Notes: a model not told the origin generated them from the letters alone. A stretch of 64,000 nt of DNA from Capra hircus (GCF_001704415.2 NC_030811.1:57773591-57837590), one strand, 5' to 3'; shown: positions 11,382 through 22,574, numbered from the stretch's first letter. Made by a program: numbers and translations.

Positions 11382-11446
11382 GATTTTGGAGCCCAAGAAA
11401 ATAAAGTCTATCACTGTTCCCATTGTATCCCCATCTATTTGCCATG
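11382..11446 (-). mobile_element. BovB internal fragment fused to the L1 5' end
   Basis: GATTTTGGAGCCCAAGAAAA through CATCTATTTGCCATG is the reverse complement of the BovB RT coding segment for ETVSDFIFLGSKI. The minus-strand ORF 11172-11423 reads through from this segment (DFIFLGSKI) into L1 ORF2 (HFLTPYTKINSKWIKD), so both parents are in their native frame across the joint. Confidence 0.8.
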
Positions 11447-11523
11447 CCCTTCCCTTAGGTGAAAACCATTTGCCAATGTCTCTTTCATATTTTAATTCTC
11501 ATTTCTGCTTCATATGTTTTTAC
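11447..11523 (+). repeat. dispersed direct repeat, copy 1
   Basis: CCCTTCCCTTAGGTGAAAAC and the following approximately 55 bp recur at 11899-11973 with about five differences. The first copy abuts the BovB fragment. Confidence 0.85.
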
Positions 11524-11898
11524 ATAACTAATTGCAGTTTTTAAAAAAATTACTTCTTTTTTCTTAGAAAACATAAATTATAGATTGGACATACGAAAAG
11601 CTTTAATGCCCAAGGTGCATTGTGGCGTTTTCCTCCAGAGGACAATATAGCAAAGCCTCACAGTGCCCGCCTGTCACTGTCTGACTCATTTTCTGGGGGT
11701 TGGGATCTCTGAAGCCACTTGACTTAAAGGAATTTTGGAGTAGGGCTTGGAAGAGTGTCTCACTACCTCAAAATTATAACTCTCTGTAGCAGAGAAGTAG
11801 ATTTGCTATTTGGGGATGATAAAGATTTGTGTTTCTGATATGCGAGCAAAGATGTCAGTGAGAAATTTTATTTTCTTTATACTGCAGGTAAGAATGTT
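11524..11898. other. unassigned sequence between the direct repeats
   Basis: A moderately GC-rich island in AT-rich surroundings (11610-11790). Near its end TTTATACTGCAG|GTAAGA looks like a splice site (GT at 11888), but there is no ORF to support an exon. Confidence 0.4.
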
Positions 11899-11973
11899 TC
11901 CCTTCCCTTAGGTGAAAACCATATGCCAACGTCTCTTTCATATTCTAAGTCTCATTTCTGCTTCATATGTTTT
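11899..11973 (+). repeat. dispersed direct repeat, copy 2
   Basis: Second copy of the 11447-11523 sequence, 452 bp downstream in the same orientation. Similarity ends at the GTTTTT run. Confidence 0.85.
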
Positions 11974-12555
11974 TAATTAACAAAAATGCTCCCTATGGTC
12001 AGGCAATATGTTGACTGTCAGCCTTAGTTTCAAATGAAATTACAAATTATAATCATTTCCTGAGTTCCCATAGATATTCCATTAGGAATTGAGCAAAACT
12101 GAATTAAAGCTAGCCAAATGTTATAACATGATGGTTAAAAAAAAACAAACAAACAGTATTTCAGTAGAAATAAAGGATTTTCTTTACATATATACACATA
12201 TATATATCATAAAAGTGGGAAACCTTATAAAACACAAAATAAAGTTTAAGAAATCATAACAGATTACATCTGCAACACTTTAATAATTAAATCTCTAGTA
12301 TATGCTTTTAGTAAAATAAAATATCTGAGATGCAGGTATTAATCCAGTGCTGACAACACATTGTTATGATTTGCACAGAGACTGAAACAAAGATTTTGAG
12401 ATATACAGAGGAAACTGAAAAGAAATAAGACATTGTAACAAATCATAATATGACATTAGTAAAGAGGGACTTAAAAAATTAGCAGTTTCTAGATACTTTC
12501 CTTTATTCATAGAGATTATTAGCAAATGAGAAAAGGACCTTTAGGTCATGTTTTT
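11974..12555. other. unassigned AT-rich sequence
   Basis: Nothing recognised apart from an A-rich run (12137-12154) and a TA-rich run (12187-12208). Confidence 0.5.
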
Positions 12556-12711
12556 GTAAATTTTTAGACGTGTGCTTTTTATACAGTAAAGTTCATCCAT
12601 GTTGAGTGCACAGGTTGAAAACCTTTAATAATGTATATAGTTGTGCAGCTACTAGCATTTTCAAACTTAATATTATTTCCATCCCCTACTCCAAAAGTCC
12701 CTGATACCTGT
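12556..12711 (-). mobile_element. possible L1M 3' UTR fragment
   Basis: The order of ATACAGTAAAGTTCATCC, ATAGTTGTGCAGCTACTAGC and a C-rich TTTCCATCCCCTACTCC matches the reverse complement of an old L1M 3' UTR, but divergence is high. Confidence 0.45.
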
Positions 12712-12921
12712 TGCCGTACCATGCTCAGTCATGTCCAACTCTTTGGGACCCCATGGACTGCAGCTCTTCAACTCCTCTGTCCATAGAACTTTCTAGGCAA
12801 GAATATTGGAGGGGGTTGCCATTTCCTATTCCAGGGGCTCTTCCCCACCCAGGGATCAAACCCACGTCTCTTGCATCTCATGCATCAGCAGGCAGATTCT
12901 TTACCTCTGAGCCACCTGGGA
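12712..12921 (-). mobile_element. Bov-tA SINE
   Basis: Full-length minus-strand copy: GCTCAGTCATGTCCAACTCT at the left, GAGCCACCTGGGAAGC at the right. Confidence 0.92.
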
Positions 12922-12966
12922 AGCTGATATCTCTTATATCAGATATATCTGATATCTCTGATATCT
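12922..12966. repeat. CTGATATCT simple repeat with dyad symmetry
   Basis: Several imperfect CTGATATCT units and their complement ATATCAGATATAT directly follow the Bov-tA head. GATATC is itself palindromic, so the run can fold on itself. Confidence 0.8.
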
Positions 12967-13688
12967 ACAACTTGTCAACACGATAACATCAGTTTTTTAG
13001 ATGTGAGAAACACATTCAAAGGCAAAGCATGTTTTTATGTCTCTCCAAGCTTGCTTGGTTCCCTGGGGTGTCACATACACATGTGTATTTTATCAGCCAG
13101 ACAGGCAAGAATGGAATATTTATTATCTGTACTTTGACAGTCTCTTGGCTCTCATTACTAAAATTCTTCTGTAAATTCTTAGCTGTCCTGCAGCCTATTC
13201 CACACTAAGCCCACGCTCTTTGTCTGGTAAAGTGATAGGTTTTAACTACTTAAGTGTGGGAGGGATAGGAACAGGCATATTGTAAGAAAGCTATAAAGTC
13301 ACCATTATTTAACAAGAAAGCATCAGTTATTCCTGAGTAAATTTTTTCAAGTTGTTGTTTGCATTTGGTCATTTTCCTGTGGCTGAAATTTTTGTTTTTA
13401 ATCATTTTATCCAGTTTATTCTTGTTTTCATGGAGGAGAGTATCTTTTCCCTCTGCCTTCCACCTCTCATTACCACCACTGGGAGTAGCATGATCAGTCC
13501 ATTTTTGTGAAGAGGAAAAAAGCTATACATACACACACACCAAAATGATGCTAAATACCATATAATATCTGCCTCAGCAGGCTGTGTAGGTTTTGAAAAG
13601 CAGTGATGCTGAGGCTGAGGATGTAATGGAGTTGGGTGTTTTTCAGTGCGTGACAACAGGTCTTATACATAACTGGTCAGAGGAAAGA
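12967..13688. other. unassigned sequence
   Basis: No repeat recognised. The 84-codon minus-strand ORF 13402-13656 lacks any domain I know. This may be ancestral single-copy DNA. Confidence 0.5.
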
Positions 13689-13907
13689 GTGTGCTAAGTT
13701 GCTTCGGTCATCTCCAACTCTTTGCAACCCCATGGACTCATAGTCCTCCAGGCTCCTCTGTCCATGGGATTCTCCAGGCAAGAATACTGGAATGAGTTGC
13801 CATGTCCTCCTCCAGGGGAACTTCTCAACCCAGAAATCAAACACCATGTGCCCTGCGTCTCCTGCATTGCAGGTGGACCCTTTACCACTGAACCACCGGG
13901 GAAGCAT
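13689..13907 (-). mobile_element. Bov-tA SINE
   Basis: Full-length minus-strand copy with GTCCATGGGATTCTCCAGGC and a terminal ACCACCGGGGAAGC head. Confidence 0.92.
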
Positions 13908-14998
13908 AAATCATAGCAAGAATAAGCTTTATCTTCAACTTGGGAGAAGAGTCAAGAAGAACACGAAGAATAAAAATGATGAATAATTCAGTTGTCTGTG
14001 GATGGTATCCCATGTTATTTTAATGATAATGACAGTCCATTATTCTTTGTCATTAGTTATGATTTTAATACAAAAAAAAGACCAAAAGTAAAATTAAGAA
14101 TAAAGAGAAATTTCTTTTGTTAAATATTTGAACAGGCCAAAGGGGTAAGTTATAAAATTTCTTTTTCTTTAGCACATTATGCGTAGAGAAAAAAAAAATC
14201 TCTGGCAAGGATTGAAATCAAATTAAGATAAAGTTGACAAATACTTGATACTATTGCCAGGTGCAGATGACTATAAATTATATTAGGCTATAAACTGTGA
14301 TGAGATTTTGTATATCAGTACTTGGCAATTAATTATGATTGATACACAGTATCTAAAGTACTACTAAGCTAATACTTGTTACAATTATTTCCTACCCTCT
14401 CTCAACTTAATATACAAAACACATTACACATTTTGTATTAGAATATTTAATTACTGAGAATCAAAAGTATTATGTAGCTAGAATATGGGTTTTAAGACAA
14501 AAAAAATCATATATAGGCAAAGGCTTCGTATTATCACTCACTACTTATTATCTGCTGACTACCACTTTTGGGCTCTAGCCACTGTATCCTGTGCCTTTCA
14601 TAAAAATGACTCTACTGAGATAAATGAATCTGCACAAATAGCTTAAACATGGGCAAATCACTATGTATTCTGAATATTCTCAGAAGAGTAAATGTTGCAT
14701 GTAGGTCTGACAAAGAAAAGAAAATTATATGTGTAAAACACAATTGTCCCTGATAATAGATGCCAGGAAATCTCAATGAAGCCATTTAAAATGGTGCAAA
14801 ATTATTACCCTCCCACCCACATTTTTGTAATTCTTTTTTGATTAAGGCTGGAATTTTATTTTCCCATTTGTTTACAGATTTTTCATTTACCTGTGCTAAC
14901 AATAGTGCTTTATATACTTTGAAATTTTTTTATATACTTAATATACTTTGAAATATTTTCACTTGATATGTTTGACTGCAACAGCTCTGCTATTATCC
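13908..14998. other. unassigned AT-rich sequence
   Basis: About 1.1 kb with many A and T runs, no ORF and no clear family. Near 14910-14960 TATATACTT..AATATACTTTGAAAT is locally repeated. Confidence 0.5.
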
Positions 14999-15086
14999 TC
15001 AGTTCAGTTCAGTTGCTCAGTCGTGTCTGACTCTTTGCAACCCCATGGATCGCAGCACGCCAGGCTTCCCTGTCCATCACCATCTC

Positions 15087-15545
15087 TCAGAGTTCACTCA
15101 GACTCACGTCCATCGAGTCTGTGATGCCATCCAGCCATCTCATCCTCGGTTGTTCCCTTTTCCTCCTGCCCCCAATCCCTCCCAGCATCAGAGTCTTTTC
15201 CAATGAGTCAGCTCTTCGCATGAGGTGGCCAAAGTACTGGAGCTTCAGCTTTAGCATCATTCCTTCCAAAGAAATCTCAGGGCTGATCTCCTTCAGAATG
15301 GACTGGTTGGATCTCCTTGCAGTCCAAGGGACTCTCAAGAGTCTTCTCCAACACCGCAGTTCAAAAGCATCTATTCTTTGGCACTCAGCCTCCTTCATAG
15401 TCCAACCCTCACATCCATACATGACTACTGGAAAAACCATAGCCTTGACTAGACGGACCTTAGTTGGCAGAGTAATGTCTCTGCTTTTGAATATACTATC
15501 TAGGTTGGTCATAACTTTTCTTCCAAGGAGTAAGCGTCTTTTCAT
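15087..15545 (-). pseudogene. BovB C-terminal ORF fragment
   Basis: This 152-codon minus-strand frame runs from KRRLLLGRKVMTNLDSIF to SMDVSLSEL. It is the part of the BovB polyprotein downstream of the RT catalytic core, including the conserved KEISPEISLEGMMLKLKLQ segment. It should be continuous with the RT ORF upstream, but a frameshift in the A-rich stretch near 15585-15595 separates them. It also lacks the last residues before the usual stop, so it is an inactive remnant. Confidence 0.9.
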
Positions 15546-15558
15546 TTCATGGCTGCAG

Positions 15559-16539
15559 TCACCATCTGCAGTGATTTTGGAGCCCCCAAAAAATAAAGTC
15601 TGACATTGTTTCTACTGTTTCCCCATCTATTTGCCATGAAGTGATGGGACCGGATGCCATGATCTTCGTTTTCTGAATGTTGAGCTTTAAGCCAACTTTT
15701 TCACTCTCCTCTTTCACTCTCATCAAGAGGCTTTTTAGTTTCTCTTCACTTTCTGCCATAAGGGTGGTGTCATCTGCATATCTGAGGTTATTGATATTTC
15801 TCCCGGCAATCTTGATTCCAGCTTGTGCTTCTCCCAGTCCAGTGTTTCTCATGATGTACTCTGCATATAAGTTAAATAAGTAGGGTGACAATATACAGCC
15901 TTGACGTACTCCTTTTCCTATTTGGAACCAGTCTGTTGTTCCATGTCCAGTTCTAACTGTTGCTTCCTGACCTGCATATAGGTTTCTCAAGAGGCAGGTC
16001 AGGTGGTCTAGTATTCCCATCTCTTTCAGAATTTTCCACAGTTTCTTGTGACCCACACAGTCAAAGGCTTTGGCATAGTCAAGAAAGCAGAAATAGATGT
16101 TTTTCTGGAACTCTCTTGCTTTTTCCATGATCCAGCAGATGTTGGCAATTTGATCTCTGGTTCTTCTGCCTTTTCTAAAACCAGCTTGAACATCAGGGAG
16201 TTCACGGTTCATGTATTGCTGAAGCCTGGCTTGGAGAACTTTGAGCATTACTTTACTAACGTGTGAGATGAGTGCAATTGTGCAGTAGTTTGAGCATTCT
16301 TTGGCATTGCCTTTCTTTGGGATTGGAATGAAAACTGCCCTTTTCCAGTCCTGTGGCCACTGCTGAGTTTTCCAAATGTGCTGGCATATTGAGTGCAGCA
16401 CTTTCACAGCATCATCTTTCAGGATTTGAAACAGCTCAACTGGAATTCCATCATCTCCACTAGCTTTGTTCATAGTGATGCTTTCTAAGGCCCACTTGAC
16501 TTCACATTCCAAGATATCTGGCTCTAGATGAGTGATCAC
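15559..16539 (-). pseudogene. BovB reverse transcriptase, 326 codons, frameshifted
   Basis: This is the longest open frame in the window. Read on the minus strand it has the RTE-type RT motifs in order: GDDGIPVELFQ (about residue 28), DWKRAVFIPIPKKG (about 65), LDYAKAFD with the first catalytic aspartate (about 155), GVRQGCILSPYLFN (about 213) and YADD with the catalytic aspartate pair (about 256). The initiating Met lies inside the natural polyprotein, so the AP endonuclease domain is missing because of 5' truncation. At the C-terminus the expected FLGSKITADGD becomes FWGLQNHCRW and ends, showing a frameshift. It is a retrotransposon remnant, not a host gene. The BovB assignment is firm. Confidence 0.93.
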
Positions 16540-16856
16540 ATCATCATGATTATCTGTGTCGTGAAGATCATTTTCAGAGGAGTTTAAGAGAATTAGTTAG
16601 TGGTTATATTAGTGGATAGCCATGATTCTATCCAACGGCCAAAAGTTAAATTAAACAAAATCCAGACTTTGCTCTCACGTACTTTTTTAGGCCAAGTCAA
16701 ATGTGATTTTTTTCCCATCTTGCATGCTAGAGAAAATACTGTTTCTTTTATAGTCAGAAAAATGAAGGCATTTGTAATTGTCAAAAGGAGGTATCCCTTT
16801 TCTTAAATGTATTTTTAGATGCAGACACCCTAGCAAGACATGACCATTGCTAAAGA

Positions 16857-17204
16857 GTCAGTTCAGTTCTGTTCAGTCGCTCAGTTGTGTCCGACTCTTT
16901 GTGACCCCATGAATCACAGCACACCAGGCCTCCCTGTCCATCACCAACTCCTGGAGTTCACTCAGACTCACATCCATCGAGTCAGTCATGCCATCCAGCC
17001 ATCTCATCCTCTGTTGTCCCCTTCTCCTCCTCCCCCCAATCCCTCCCAGCATCAGAGTCTTTTCCAATGAGTCAACTCTTCGCATGAGGTGGCCAAACTA
17101 CTGGAGTTCAGCTTCAGCATCATTCCCTCCAAAGAAATCCCAGGGCTGATCTCCTTCAGAATGGACTGGTTGGATCTCCTTGCAGTCCAAGGGACTCTCA
17201 AGAG
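16857..17204 (-). mobile_element. BovB LINE, 348 bp, with TSD
   Basis: A 5'-truncated minus-strand BovB flanked by a perfect 10-bp TSD, TTGCTAAAGA, at 16847-16856 and 17205-17214. It ends inside the coding segment for LRVPWTARRS. Confidence 0.95.
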
Positions 17205-17355
17205 TTGCTAAAGATTAGGAAGACGAAATTCTGGGTAAACATCCATTTTTCCTCTCTTATACTTGGTCCATCGCTTGTATGTTACAACATTTGCCATGCC
17301 TTGGCAACTGTCCCTGGCCTCAAGTGATTTACGTGATAATACTAAGTTCTAGGAA

Positions 17356-17552
17356 AGTGAAAGTGAAAGTCACTCAGTCGTGTCCGACTCTTTGAGACCC
17401 CATGGACTGTATAGTCCATGGTATTCTCCAGGCCAGAATACTGGAGTGGGTAGCCTTTCCTGCTCCAGGGGCATCTTCCCATCTCAGGGGTCAAACCCAG
17501 GTCTCTCGCATTGCAGGTGGATTCCTTACCAGCTAAGCCAGAAGGGAAGCCC
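17356..17552 (-). mobile_element. Bov-tA SINE with TSD
   Basis: Flanked by AAGTTCTAGGAA (17344-17355) and AAGTTCTAAGAA (17553-17564), an 11/12 TSD. The GTGAAAGTGAAAGTCAC tail at the left and GCCAGAAGGGAAGCC head at the right give minus orientation. Confidence 0.95.
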
Positions 17553-17564
17553 AAGTTCTAAGAA

Positions 17565-18182
17565 GTCAAGTGCAATGTTTTTTTCCTAAAATTTTTTGCT
17601 TTTTTTTTTCTTCCACAACAAAACTTAAGAAATATTCTGAGTTTAAATTGAACTTAATTTTTCCCTTCTAGTTGGTCTACACATGTTTAGAATTTGTTTC
17701 TATGTTTTTGAAACCCAGGTTATAAGAAGAAATGACTAGTTAGTTTGTGAGATTTGCTTCATTCTCTGGAAAAACCTCATTACTTACACAAATATGATGT
17801 CTTTTAACAGACATTCAGATCTTTTTCTCTTTAACCTGTTTGTTACGAAGCTTTTAACAAGGCAGAGCTCTTGAGTGGGTTTTGTAAGACAGATATGTTA
17901 ATCCCTCAGTGGGAATGCAGACATTTAGAAACAAGAGAACACAAACGAAGGCAAGCACACTGCTTCTCAGGCTTGTTTTCCTCCCAACAGGCTTGAGAAG
18001 AAAGTAGAGAAAGCCTGCTAAATTAGCTGGCACAGAACATAAAAAAACTGGATGGGGAATTTTAAAAGGCAGAAAAGACTTTTAATGAGGCAGTACCCTG
18101 AGGGAGATCAAAAGCCTGTTAGATACAATAGTTGTGATGGAATTAAGTAGTAAAAGGGCCATTTGGATAATTAAAGCCTCCT
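17565..18182. other. unassigned sequence
   Basis: No repeat or gene recognised. There is a T run at 17600-17610. Confidence 0.5.
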
Positions 18183-18190
18183 TTGTGACT

Positions 18191-18348
18191 GTTCAATCCC
18201 TGTGTCGGGAAGATCCCCTGGAGAAGGAAATGGCAATCCACTCTAGTATTCTTGCCTGGAAAATCCTATGGATGGAGCAGTCTGATATGCTAGTCCACGG
18301 GGTCGCAAAGAGTCGGACGCAACTGAGTGACTTCACTTCCACTTCCAC
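18191..18348 (+). mobile_element. Bov-tA SINE, 5'-truncated, with TSD
   Basis: Starts inside the head at TTCAATCCC and ends CTTCACTTCCACTTCCAC. TTGTGACT flanks both sides (18183-18190 and 18349-18356). Confidence 0.92.
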
Positions 18349-18360
18349 TTGTGACTCTTA

Positions 18361-18572
18361 GGGCTTCCCAGATGGCTCAGTGGGTGAAAAATCTGCCTGC
18401 GATGCAAGGAGACTCGGGTTCAATCCCTGGGTCAGGAAAATCCCCTGAAGAAGGGCATGGCAACTTATTTTAATAGTCTTGCCTGGAAAATCCCATGGAC
18501 AGAGGAGCCTAAAGGGCTACAATCCATTGGCTTGCAAAGAGTTGGCCATTACCGAGCATACACACACGCACA
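18361..18572 (+). mobile_element. Bov-tA SINE, tandem to the previous copy
   Basis: Full-length head GGGCTTCCCAGATGGCTCAG. It is flanked by TGTGACTCTTA (18350-18360) and TGTGACTTTTA (from 18575), so it re-used the same target site as the copy at 18191-18348. Confidence 0.92.
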
Positions 18573-18584
18573 TGTGACTTTTAT

Positions 18585-19269
18585 AGCCTCCATCCTTAGA
18601 CATCTCTGTCCTTGTAGATAGAGATGTGAGCAGAAATCCAGTTACAGATTCTGCACTAGCTGAGAGCAATGTGGTTGGGAGGGGTAGCCTGGCAGCCCAG
18701 GGACCACATTTGACCCAAATATAATTATTTTTTGACCTGTATGGTGTTTTGAGATTCACATAATGTAGGGAGGGAAAAAATCCAGTTCTATGACTTCCCT
18801 TGAAAAACCAGATCTAGAAACTCTGGTCCTAAACTCCCTCATAGTAGCTGCTGGCTAGTTCTGAGTAGCATCAGTCCCCTTTAGACAGGACATGGAGACT
18901 TGATACCCCATAAACTTAGTGCATGAATTATTGTTTTAGTAATAGTTTCTATATTGTTGTCTATATAAAAATGGGAAACTAAACACTGAAAATTAGACAA
19001 AGATGACACAATTTTTCTTGCAAGTGGTCCTCCTCCTCTGTCTGTATCATCTACCTAGTCTCTACTGCATTTCATTCTGTCACCCTTGCCATGGAAAATG
19101 CTTATTAGCCTGAATTTGTTGGAATGGCTTTGAAGATACCCATGAACAGCTGCCTTTTAGAAAAAAAAATTGATTCTGTTTTTAAATATATTTTGCTGTA
19201 AAATGGATTGTTGCCTTCCTAATTCCTGTTTGGTTTATTAATGTGAGATGACAGTGTGATAGGAAAGAG
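18585..19269. other. unassigned sequence
   Basis: No gene or repeat family recognised. The ORF reaching from 18759 into the SINE is not meaningful. Confidence 0.5.
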
Positions 19270-19500
19270 AAAAACAGGTGTTAGAGTTTGGCAGCCTTGG
19301 TTTAAGTTCCAATTATTAGCTTTGCTAATAATCATGGATAGACCTGAGAAAAGTCTCATTCTGGCCACAGTTTCCTCCATCCTAAAAATAGATATAATAA
19401 AAATTGTTACACAGTGTGATTCTGTACGTTAAATAGGAGCATCACATAAAGCTCCCAACTGCTCATTAAATGACACTTTATCAATTATAATCAAATGATT
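19270..19500 (+). repeat. MIR SINE relic
   Basis: The core order GTTTGGCAGCCTTGGTTTAA, CACAGTTTCCTCCATCCTAA, AAATAGATATAATAAAA matches plus-strand MIR. Confidence 0.55.
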
Positions 19501-19666
19501 TTATATTCTAACTCCAGATTTAACTAAGATTTTGTGACAATCAAATTAAGTAACCTGAAATATGTCAGAAGCAAGCAGGCTATACAATGAGTAGCCCCCT
19601 CAAGAATGTATGAGAAATATGATTGCTCACTCAGAGATTAATAAAATAAAAATAATGAATTAGAGC

Positions 19667-20000
19667 AAGGGTCAGCAAATTTTTTTCTGTTAAGAAACCC
19701 ATAGTAAATACTTTAGGCTTTGCATGTCACAGGGTCAGTGTCACAGCTTGTAGGTTGCTGCCCTTGTAGCAAGGAAGAAGCCCTAGACAATGCATAAATG
19801 AATGAGTACGGCTGCCTTCCAATAAAGCTGTTTGTGAACACTGAAACTCGAATTTCATATAATTTTCACATGGCATGAAATATTATTCTTTTGATTTTTT
19901 TCAACCATTTGTAAAAGTAAAAGCTATTTTTAGTTCTGGGCAGTATAAAATCAGATGGCTGGCTGAAGCTGGCCTGTGGGTTGTAGTTGGCCAACTCCTG
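19667..20000 (+). mobile_element. MER1-type hAT-Charlie DNA transposon
   Basis: It begins GGGTCAGCAAATTTTTTTCT, continues with TAGTAAATACTTTAGGCTTT and CCAATAAAGCTGTTTG, and ends GTTGGCCAACTCCTG. The ends form a degenerate terminal inverted repeat (GGGTCAGCAAA against TTGGCCAACTCC). This is a non-autonomous, old, inactive element. Confidence 0.8.
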
Positions 20001-21004
20001 TATTAAAACAGTAATATGAAAAGTCATAAAAAATATTCTGGTTCACAGAGATACACTTAAGGCTTTGTATCTAAATAATCAGAAGCAAACAGGGAGTTCC
20101 AGAAACAAATTTTGGCAGAATCAATCCTCTCAATGTCTACCTGGCTCCAAGCCCATCTGGAAGGACTAGCCCCGTCTGGAAATCGATGTGTTGGACTAAC
20201 ACAGCCTGATGCTACTCAGTAGTCAAATCACACCAAACTCCCCTTACTCACCATGAGTCCTTTTATATATCATTTGGCTTTACTTTTTTCTGCAGTGTTG
20301 TTTACAGGGAGGGAATGTACTGGTCAAGCTGACACAAATATCTATTTTGTTTGACAGGTATTTCATGTTGCAAATGGATAAACTGTGATTCTGATTTGCT
20401 CATCTGTCTTTTACAAGTCCTTTTTTTTTTCTTTAAGCCTGAATCAGCATTTCCAAATCCAATTAACTTGAGGATATATTTGAGAGTATTTTTATGAGCC
20501 TACATGGTGGAGGACCATGTCCTCAACACTGGTTAATTTATGAAGGTAATTTTGCTTTAAAGACCCTCTCTGTGTGGCCAGTCATCCTCCCATAGGAAGT
20601 CTGATGCTCAGTCTGGGCTACATTGTCTTCATCCAACGTCAGACTCTTTTCAGAAGGTTAGTGCAGCAATGTGTTGAGTTATTACAGGTAAAGGAATAGG
20701 AAGTGCTCCATTAGTTTTCACTATTATGATGATCAAGGCTATGATTATTGACAGTGCTGTCACTTTACCTTGGTGTCTTAATTATACCTATAAGTAGGCC
20801 TCACTCCTTTTTATGATCCTGATATTAAAAGACTATAATTCATTTAAATTGGTTGCTGGGATAGGGTGAATTACATTAAGACTGTTTAAATTCCTTACCT
20901 AATTTAAAACTACTCTGAAATAGCTCATTTTTCCATAAGATGTTAAAAAGTGCTTTCTACTTACAATCAAGGTTACATTTAGCAGAAAAGGAGAGAAGGG
21001 TTCA
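20001..21004. other. unassigned sequence
   Basis: One kilobase without a recognised repeat or ORF; probably ancestral single-copy sequence. Confidence 0.5.
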
Positions 21005-21190
21005 AATGCATTGAGCACTTACTCTTTGTTAGAATCCCTAGGCTTTAACGTTTTTGAGAGTCCTATTGGTTGTTATAGCTGTTCTCTTTGTATCAGCAAG
21101 GAAAACGGTTGCTCAAAAAAATAAAATCATGTTTGTAAGGTCACAAAGCTAGGAAGCTGTGGCTCTGGGATTTGACTTGGAACTCCCTCC
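21005..21190 (-). repeat. MIR SINE relic
   Basis: Begins GCATTGAGCACTTACTC and ends with AGGTCACAAAGCTAGGAAGC then GGGATTTGACTTGGAACTC, the standard reverse-complement MIR order. Confidence 0.7.
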
Positions 21191-21574
21191 TCTCCCTGTT
21201 TGTAAACAGTATAGATCCATTTATGCATACATTCTTTGTACAGGAATTGTCCTATAGATTACATCTAGATATGCTATAAACTCTACCACACAATGCTATA
21301 ATTTTACTCTAAACTGCCATATGTCTTTACAAAAAATAAAGAATAAACAAAAGATAATATTTGTTTATTTTCACATCGCAACAATTTCTGATATGAATCT
21401 GAGTCTCTTTGGCTTCAAGGTTGAAGGTTGTCTGCTACATGATGACAGGCAGCTCCATCCGATCCCCAAGCTCATTTAAGCTTAGACATAGGACTACTCT
21501 ACTATGGTATAAGCCACAGTCTGTAGAAAGGCACAAAAAAGAATAAACTGCCCCACAAGTTTAAAACAAGAGTA
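21191..21574. other. unassigned sequence
   Basis: Nothing recognised. Confidence 0.5.
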
Positions 21575-21790
21575 GGAATAACATATTTACTTAGGGCTTA
21601 TGATGTGTCAGGATTCCACTTAGTGCTTTACAGGTACTTTCTCATTTAATTGTATTGCTATTAATAATAAGCAGGTAATATTGTTAGCTCCAGTTTGTAG
21701 ATGAAGGAACTGAGAATTAGAGTGGTAATTTTCTCAGTATAAAAGAGCTAGAGAGAGGCTGAGCTGAGATTAAAATGCAGGTCTCTCTGG
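21575..21790 (-). repeat. MIR SINE
   Basis: ACTTAGGGCTTATGATGTGT, then GTGCTTTACAGGTACTTTCT, CTCATTTAAT, GTAGATGAAGGAACTGAGAA and CAGGTCTCTCTGGCT: a nearly complete reverse-complement MIR. Confidence 0.82.
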
Positions 21791-22574
21791 CTGGAGAGCT
21801 TATATTTATTTTCACTAAGATATCCCCATTATTTTGTGTTCTGTGGTTGTATCTACAATCATTACATTGCCACGTACTTATTCAAATCAATGAACACAGG
21901 ATTCATCTTGTAATACTCTAAACAATACTCTAAAATTGCCATATATTCACAAACATAAGGTAATGTCAATTATTATAACGTGTTTCCAATTTTTTCTGAT
22001 AGAAAGAGTCCCCCAAAGTGGGTTTCAGATTTTAGCTTTTTCATAAACTTTTAGATTATAGATTAATTGCCTCATTGTTTTCAGTCTGTTAACTTACTTA
22101 TGTATAGATATGCATATATATCTAAGTTGCCATAGAAAATCATGGATTAATTTAGAAATATTCTTTTTTTTTTTTTTTTGCTTTTGCAGTTCATGGAATG
22201 ATTTTTTTTTCCTCAAATTTTCCACTTGTATCTTTAACTCCAGGGCTGTATTCACAACAGAACTACTTTTTGAGTCATCTAACATGGTTTTCCAGAACAC
22301 ATTATCTTTATTTCCATATAAGTAAATTGAGACATGGCCCATTTTAAGTTTTAGTTTGAATATGATGTAAAAAATTTTCCTAAGCCATGAGACTCATTTT
22401 CAAAACTTAGAAGTTTGTTTTTAATGTGCCCTGTAATCTCTTTGACTTAACCATTAACCATACTGTGTTTACGCCCTGAAAACTTTACAACTAGATCCGT
22501 CACTGACAACAATATAAAAGTAAACCCAGGACTAACATTATATCTGTCAACATTATTTATCTTTTCCTCTTTTT
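21791..22574. other. unassigned sequence with long T run
   Basis: Includes a T homopolymer of about 17 at 22164-22180 and a shorter T run at 22202-22210. ORFs across this run on both strands are low-complexity artefacts. Confidence 0.5.

Larger units (their letters stand above)
14999..16575 (-). mobile_element. BovB LINE, 1.58 kb, 5'-truncated
   Basis: Tail CAGTTCAGTTCAGTTGCTC at the left. The element extends through the C-terminal region and the whole RT domain to the linker coding for DNHDDVITH, and stops near 16575. It is one of the youngest-looking copies (many CpGs kept), but the frame is broken near 15580. No clear TSD is visible. Confidence 0.95.

Noticed and set aside
11881..11893. 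CAG|GTAAGA splice-donor-like site
   Set aside because: There is no supporting ORF or acceptor; such matches are expected by chance in 64 kb.
15559..16539. 326-codon RT ORF as a possible domesticated host gene
   Set aside because: It sits in a standard 5'-truncated BovB with a 3' tail repeat, lacks its own start context, and is frameshifted at its C-terminus.
22110..22342. Overlapping ORFs on both strands around a T run
   Set aside because: They are poly-Phe/poly-Lys artefacts of the homopolymer tract.
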